Shown here: positions 60,105 to 64,000 of the stretch, piece by piece
How the letters are laid out: each line of letters starts with the position of its first letter
Position numbering within the stretch: position 1 is the first letter of the stretch
NCBI GenBank assembly: GCA_029216955.1
Contig: JANAVB010004000.1
Span: 3,236,829-3,300,828 of the forward strand
Length of the DNA: 64,000 bases
Reading direction: 5' to 3'
Source: Iris pallida
Taxonomy: Eukaryota > Streptophyta > Magnoliopsida > Asparagales > Iridaceae
Program-made: the position numbers and the translations under genes
Notes under the pieces: generated by a model
The model's input: the letters and a program-made list of their open reading frames with translations, nothing else
Databases searched by the model: none
Told to the model about the DNA's origin: nothing

Positions 60105-61283
60105 CACTCCGGAGTAGCCTCCAGAGTTGAGCCTATTGGAGAAGAGCCCCCAGTTCAGCCAGTTCAACCTGTAGAACATGATGACGGCACTTTGGTAGGA
60201 CTCGTCAGGACCTTGATAGCTTCCCAAGACCGACGTGGAGATGCCTTGCACCAGGCAGTGACGGATGCTTTGACCCGGGGTGGTCATCAGGGTAACAGCG
60301 CTGCCAACAGCTTCAAGCGCTTGAACCCTCCCTTCTTTGATGGTAGTGAAGATGCTATCGCAGCAGATGCTTGGCTTCAGGATACAGAGGTGGTCCTCGA
60401 AGCAGCCAGGACTCCGAAGAATGAGAAGGTAGCCGTGGTGCGCCTGCAGTTGTTAGATCTTGCTCGTAGCTGGTGGGCGACGCAGGCCGTTGGGTTAGTG
60501 GCCCCTATTTCATGGGCAGTATTCAGGAAGAGATTCTAGACCAAGTATTTTGATACTGTAGCTCGGTATGTTCTACAGACGAGGTTTACCAATCTGAAGC
60601 AAGGAGGCAGGACGGTCGACGGATATGCGGCCGAGTTTTCTAGACTCAGTCGGTTTACTCCCACCCTGGTGGCAACCGAGTATGATAGAGTCCAGCGGTT
60701 CCAGCAGGGACTTCACCTGGAGATCTTGTTGGCAGTTGAGCAGTTTGAGCATCAGACTTTTGATGCAGTCTTGAGAGCAGCCCGGAGGCATGAGTATACC
60801 TCCCAGAGGATCATGGACAGGACCGGAGGTCGGAAGAGATCTCACGGCCAGATGAATCAGTCTTCAGCACCGGCCCCGGCAGCCAGGGCTTTGACTATTG
60901 GAGCTTCGAGGCGAGCGGCCTCAGTAACGTCGGTTCAGCATTCAACTCCGACGCACCCTCAGCAGCAGCAGAAGCAGAAGCAGTCTTCCGCAGTGGAATA
61001 TTTTCATTGTGGGAAGCCAGGCCATGTGGTGGCAGAGTGCCGTAGGGCACAGGGATTGTGTCTGGCTTGTGGAGCACCAGACCATAGGGTTGGATCCTGC
61101 CCGAACAGGGGTGGTTCATCCTCGTCCCACCTTTCTAGTTCTTCAGTGAGAGGACCCGCACCGATCCAGCAGCAGCAACAGTATCTATTGCCGAGGCCCT
61201 TACCGCCTCAGTCCCAGGCATTTCAGCAACATAGCCTCCAGCAGTATGCACAAGCCCAGGCCTTGAGTCAGAGTAGGCAGTGA
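60105..61283 (+). pseudogene. Ty3 gag (capsid and zinc knuckles), stops at 60537 and 61281
   Basis: It encodes the capsid-type Gag: FDGSEDAIAADAWLQDTEVV, then LARSWWATQAV, and after the stop TKYFDTVARYVLQTRFTNLK with YAAEFSRL. Two CCHC zinc knuckles near 61000-61100 should bind RNA. The first reads YFHCGKPGHVVAEC, with its first Cys replaced by Tyr; the second (CLACGAPDHRVGSC) is intact. A Gln/Ser-rich tail follows. The frame is open back to a stop at 60102 and continues upstream of it; an ATG at 60010 lies in another frame, so the true start is unresolved. Stops TAG (60537) and TGA (61281) disable it. Confidence 0.85.
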
Positions 61284-64000
61284 GGGTTTCAGCAGAGGGG
61301 ACCAGCACCTCGAGGGCACGGTCAGGCTATGGTGATGACCGTGGAGGAAGAGTTGGCACCAGGTGAGGTAGTGGCAGGTACTATTCTCGTCAACTCCTTT
61401 CCAGCTTCAGCTTTATTTGATTCTGGTGCATCCCATTCATTTATGTCTGTACGATTCGCGACACGGGTAGGATTGGAGCCCGAGTCATTATCAGTAAGGC
61501 TCAATATACTTACTGGTAACGGACTTGTGGGAGTAGATAGAGTATTTTCCTCGTGTCGGATTGTAGTTAGTGGTAGGAAATTCTCCGCTAGATTGATAGA
61601 ATTTCTGATGGCCGATTATGATGTGGTCTTAGGGATGGATTGGTTGAGGAACCAGTATGCTAGGATAGACTGCCATATTGGTAGGGTTGTTTTTAGCATT
61701 ACAGGAGAGCCAGAGTTTTCTTTCTCTCGAGGCAAGGTTGAGCCTTCTCCTCTGATATTGCGGATGGCAGTAGCAGCAGTTCAGTTGCCCAGGATAGTGG
61801 ATGAGTTTCCAGATGTTTTCCCAGAAGAACTTCCAGGTATGCCTCCGGAGCGAGAGATCGAGTTCACTATAGACTTGATTCCCGGGACAGCCCCAGTATT
61901 AGAGAGAGTCTACAGGATGGCGCCATCAGAGTTGGAGATATTGTACAAGATGATTGAAGAACTCAGAACCAAGGAATTCATTCGTGCTAGTGGATCGCCT
62001 TAGGGAGCCCCGATGTTTCTTGTGAAAAAGAAGGATAGTACGTCTAGGTTATGTGTTGATTATCGTACCTTGAACTCAGTGACAATCAAGAACAGATACC
62101 CTCTTCCGAGGATAGATGACTTGTTTGATCAACTCAAAGGGGCATCAGTATTCTCGAAGATTGATTTGTGCTCAGGTTATCATCAGATCAGAGTCAGAGA
62201 GCAGGAGATCCCGAAGACAGCTTTTAGATCGAGATATGGGCATTGGGAGTTTCTCGTTATGCCTTTTGGAGCAACCAATACGCCGGCAGTATTCATGGAC
62301 CTCATGAATCGCATCTTCATGCCTTACTTGGATCAGTTTGTGATCGTGTTCTTGGATGACATCCTGGTCTACAGTAAAAGTGAGGCAGAGCATGAGCAGC
62401 ATCTCCGTATAGTTCTTCAGATCCTCAGAGAGCACCAGTTATATGCCAAGTTCAGTAAATGCGAGTTCTAGCTCGATCGTATTTCGTACTTGGGTCATAT
62501 CATCACCAGAGGAGGAGTAGAAGTGGATCCCCAGAAGATTGTAGCTATTGAGTCATGGCCAGTACCCAGCACAGTTGCAGAAGTTCGTAGTTTTCTTGGA
62601 TTGGCCGGCTACTACCGGCGGTTTGTTTCAGATTTTGCTCGAATTTTAGCGCCATTGACGCAGTTGACCCACAAGGATGCGCAGTTTGCTTGGACAGCAG
62701 AGTGTCAGAGTTCTTTTGGGCAGTTGAAGCGAAGATTGATAACAGCTCCTATTCTCACGCTTCCAGATGGAACCGGAGGATTCTCAGTGTATTGTGATAC
62801 TTCAGGCAGAGGCTTAGGATGTGTTCTGATGCAGCATGGAAAGATAATAGCTTATGCGTCACGACAACTTCGTGATCATGAGAGGAATTATCCAACCCAT
62901 GACTTGGAGCTGGCAGCAGCGGTATTTACACTTAAGTTGTGGAGGCACTACTTGTATAGAGACAGGATGGAGATTTTCACCGACCACAAGAGCCTGAAGT
63001 ATGTTTTCACCCAAAAGGATCTTAACATGCGTCAGAGGAGGTGGCTGGAGCTTCTTGTGGATTATGATGTCAGCTTGCAGTATCATCCTGGGAAGGCCAA
63101 TGTCGTAGCAGATGCATTGAGTAGGAGAGCCGGAGCTTATTTCCTAACAGCGCAACCAGAGCTGTTAGCAGATCTTCAGAAGATGGATATTGAAGTTGTT
63201 CTTCCTTCCAGTGTGGCGTTGATAGCCAGCATGCAAGTTCAGTACACTATAGTCGAGAGGATCCGGATGGCGCAGTCGACAGATTCTAAGCTTCAGCGAC
63301 TCAGAGCAGAGTGTGAAGCAGGACGAAGACCAGAGTTATGCATTTATGAGGATGGTACACTTCGACATGGTAAGCGTCTTTGTGTACCCAATGGAGATAT
63401 CAGACAGAAGATCATGTCAGAGGCGCACAGTTCTCAGTATTCCATCCATCCTGGCAGTACGAAGATGTACCGTGATATCCGTCAGCACTTCTGGTGGAAT
63501 GGCATGAAGCGGGAGATAGCTCGGTTTGTCTCTCGGTATTTGGTTTGCCAACAGGTTAAGGCCGAACATCAGAGACCGGCTGGACTTCTTCAGCCCTTAC
63601 CAATTCCAGAATGGAAGTGGGAGCATGTGACCATGGATTTTATGACGGGATTACCTAGATCCCCAGCTAGTAGAGATGCTATTTGGGTCATTGTGGATAG
63701 GCTTACCAAGGTAGTGCACTTTCTTCCGTTTAGAGTTGGTCAGTCGACGGCTCAGCTAGCGGAGATGTACCTCAGGTAGATTGTCCGATTGTACGGAGTG
63801 CCAGTCAGTATCACCTCGGACCGAGATTCAAGATTTACGTCGCACTTTTGGCGTAGCTTGCAAGAGAGTTTGGGAACTCATCTCCAGTTCAGTTCAGCAT
63901 ATCACCCGCAGACGGATGGCCAGTCGGAGCGCACGATCCAGACTCTTGAAGACATGTTGCGGTCTTGCACACTTGACTTTGGTGGTTCATGGGAAGATCA
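61284..64000 (+). pseudogene. Ty3 pol: protease, RT, RNase H, integrase (partial), three stops
   Basis: Same frame as gag. Protease: ALFDSGASHSFMS with the catalytic D-S-G near 61419. [36 protein letters not shown] and the catalytic [12 protein letters not shown] near 62349. RNase [27 protein letters not shown] and VVADALSRR. Integrase: a zinc finger near 63420-63560 whose first Cys is replaced by Tyr (RYLVCQQVK), then DDE residues in [20 protein letters not shown] and [15 protein letters not shown] stops fall at 62001, 62469 and 63777, the first two at positions normally Trp in this family. No frameshifts. Not functional as it stands, although the catalytic residues are kept. Confidence 0.9.

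Larger units (their letters stand above)
59832..64000 (+). mobile_element. Element G internal region: Tekay/Del-like Ty3 chromovirus (partial)
   Basis: It starts with the primer-binding motif at 59841-59858, followed by an untranslated leader, gag and pol in one reading frame running past the window end. Gene order (PR-RT-RNaseH-IN) and the integrase text are those of plant Ty3 chromoviruses; the closest lineage by eye is Tekay/Del, known for long LTRs. A chromodomain would lie beyond 64000. It shares LTR ends and primer-binding motif with the non-coding elements A-D. Confidence 0.85.

Noticed and set aside
60010..60117. ATG at 60010 as the start of gag in element G
   Set aside because: It opens a different frame from the capsid and ends before it; using it needs a frameshift that nothing else in the element requires.
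1..64000. tRNA, rRNA or host protein-coding genes
   Set aside because: No cloverleaf with A/B boxes, no rRNA segment and no host-type exon pattern was recognised; all coherent coding text belongs to retroelements.

Overview
This window is repeat-dense plant nuclear DNA, most likely from an angiosperm with a large genome. I recognise no host protein-coding gene, tRNA or rRNA. Almost every base falls in an LTR retrotransposon, a piece of one, or a small DNA-element remnant. The plant assignment rests on the element lineages seen: a Tekay/Del-like Ty3 chromovirus, a Tat-lineage Ty3 element with an antisense ORF, and a Ty1/copia RNase H fragment. All boundaries were read by eye from TG...CA ends, target-site duplications (TSDs), polypurine tracts and copy-to-copy comparison; no alignment or search was run.

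Layout. 1-7531: element A (+), with the end of its 5' LTR, a 3.7 kb non-coding internal region and a 3.7 kb 3' LTR. 7532-18547: a decayed Tat-lineage element (gag, protease, G-patch-like remnants on +; a plant-mobile-domain-like antisense gene on -; no RT or integrase), with several arrays of short hairpins. 18548-19186 and 42754-43148: two halves of one LTR (E, -), split by element C. 19192-42753: element C (-), flanked by TTTGT TSDs. C holds a 4166-bp solo LTR (19789-23954, GTTAG TSDs) in its 3' LTR and a whole second element B (27211-37523, -) in its internal region. 43151-44330: Ty1/copia RNase H remnant and LTR. 44331-46823: mixed relics including an LTR end and a TIR-bounded element. 46824-55295: element D (-), with a further LTR-like insertion at 52438-53815. 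55296-57009: piece of a minus LTR (F). 57010-64000: element G (+), the only one with a recognisable pol; it runs off the window.

How the parts relate. A, B, C, D and G share three things: a polypurine tract of the AAGGTGGGTAG type just before the 3' LTR (not in view for G), LTR ends of the TGT...TGACA type, and a conserved 18-nt motif 8-9 nt inside the 5' LTR. A-D have LTRs of 3.3-4.1 kb and no coding capacity, so they look like LARD-type non-autonomous elements. G, with gag-PR-RT-RNaseH-IN in one frame broken by six stops, represents the related autonomous lineage.

The most unusual signal is a recurring architecture: tandem arrays of hairpins in which the loop is nearly constant while the two stem arms change together and stay complementary. 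It appears in the Tat remnant (10685-11180, 16898-17046, 17742-17962), in the solo LTR (23031-23359), and between LTR families C and D (24012-24040 versus 47477-47505).
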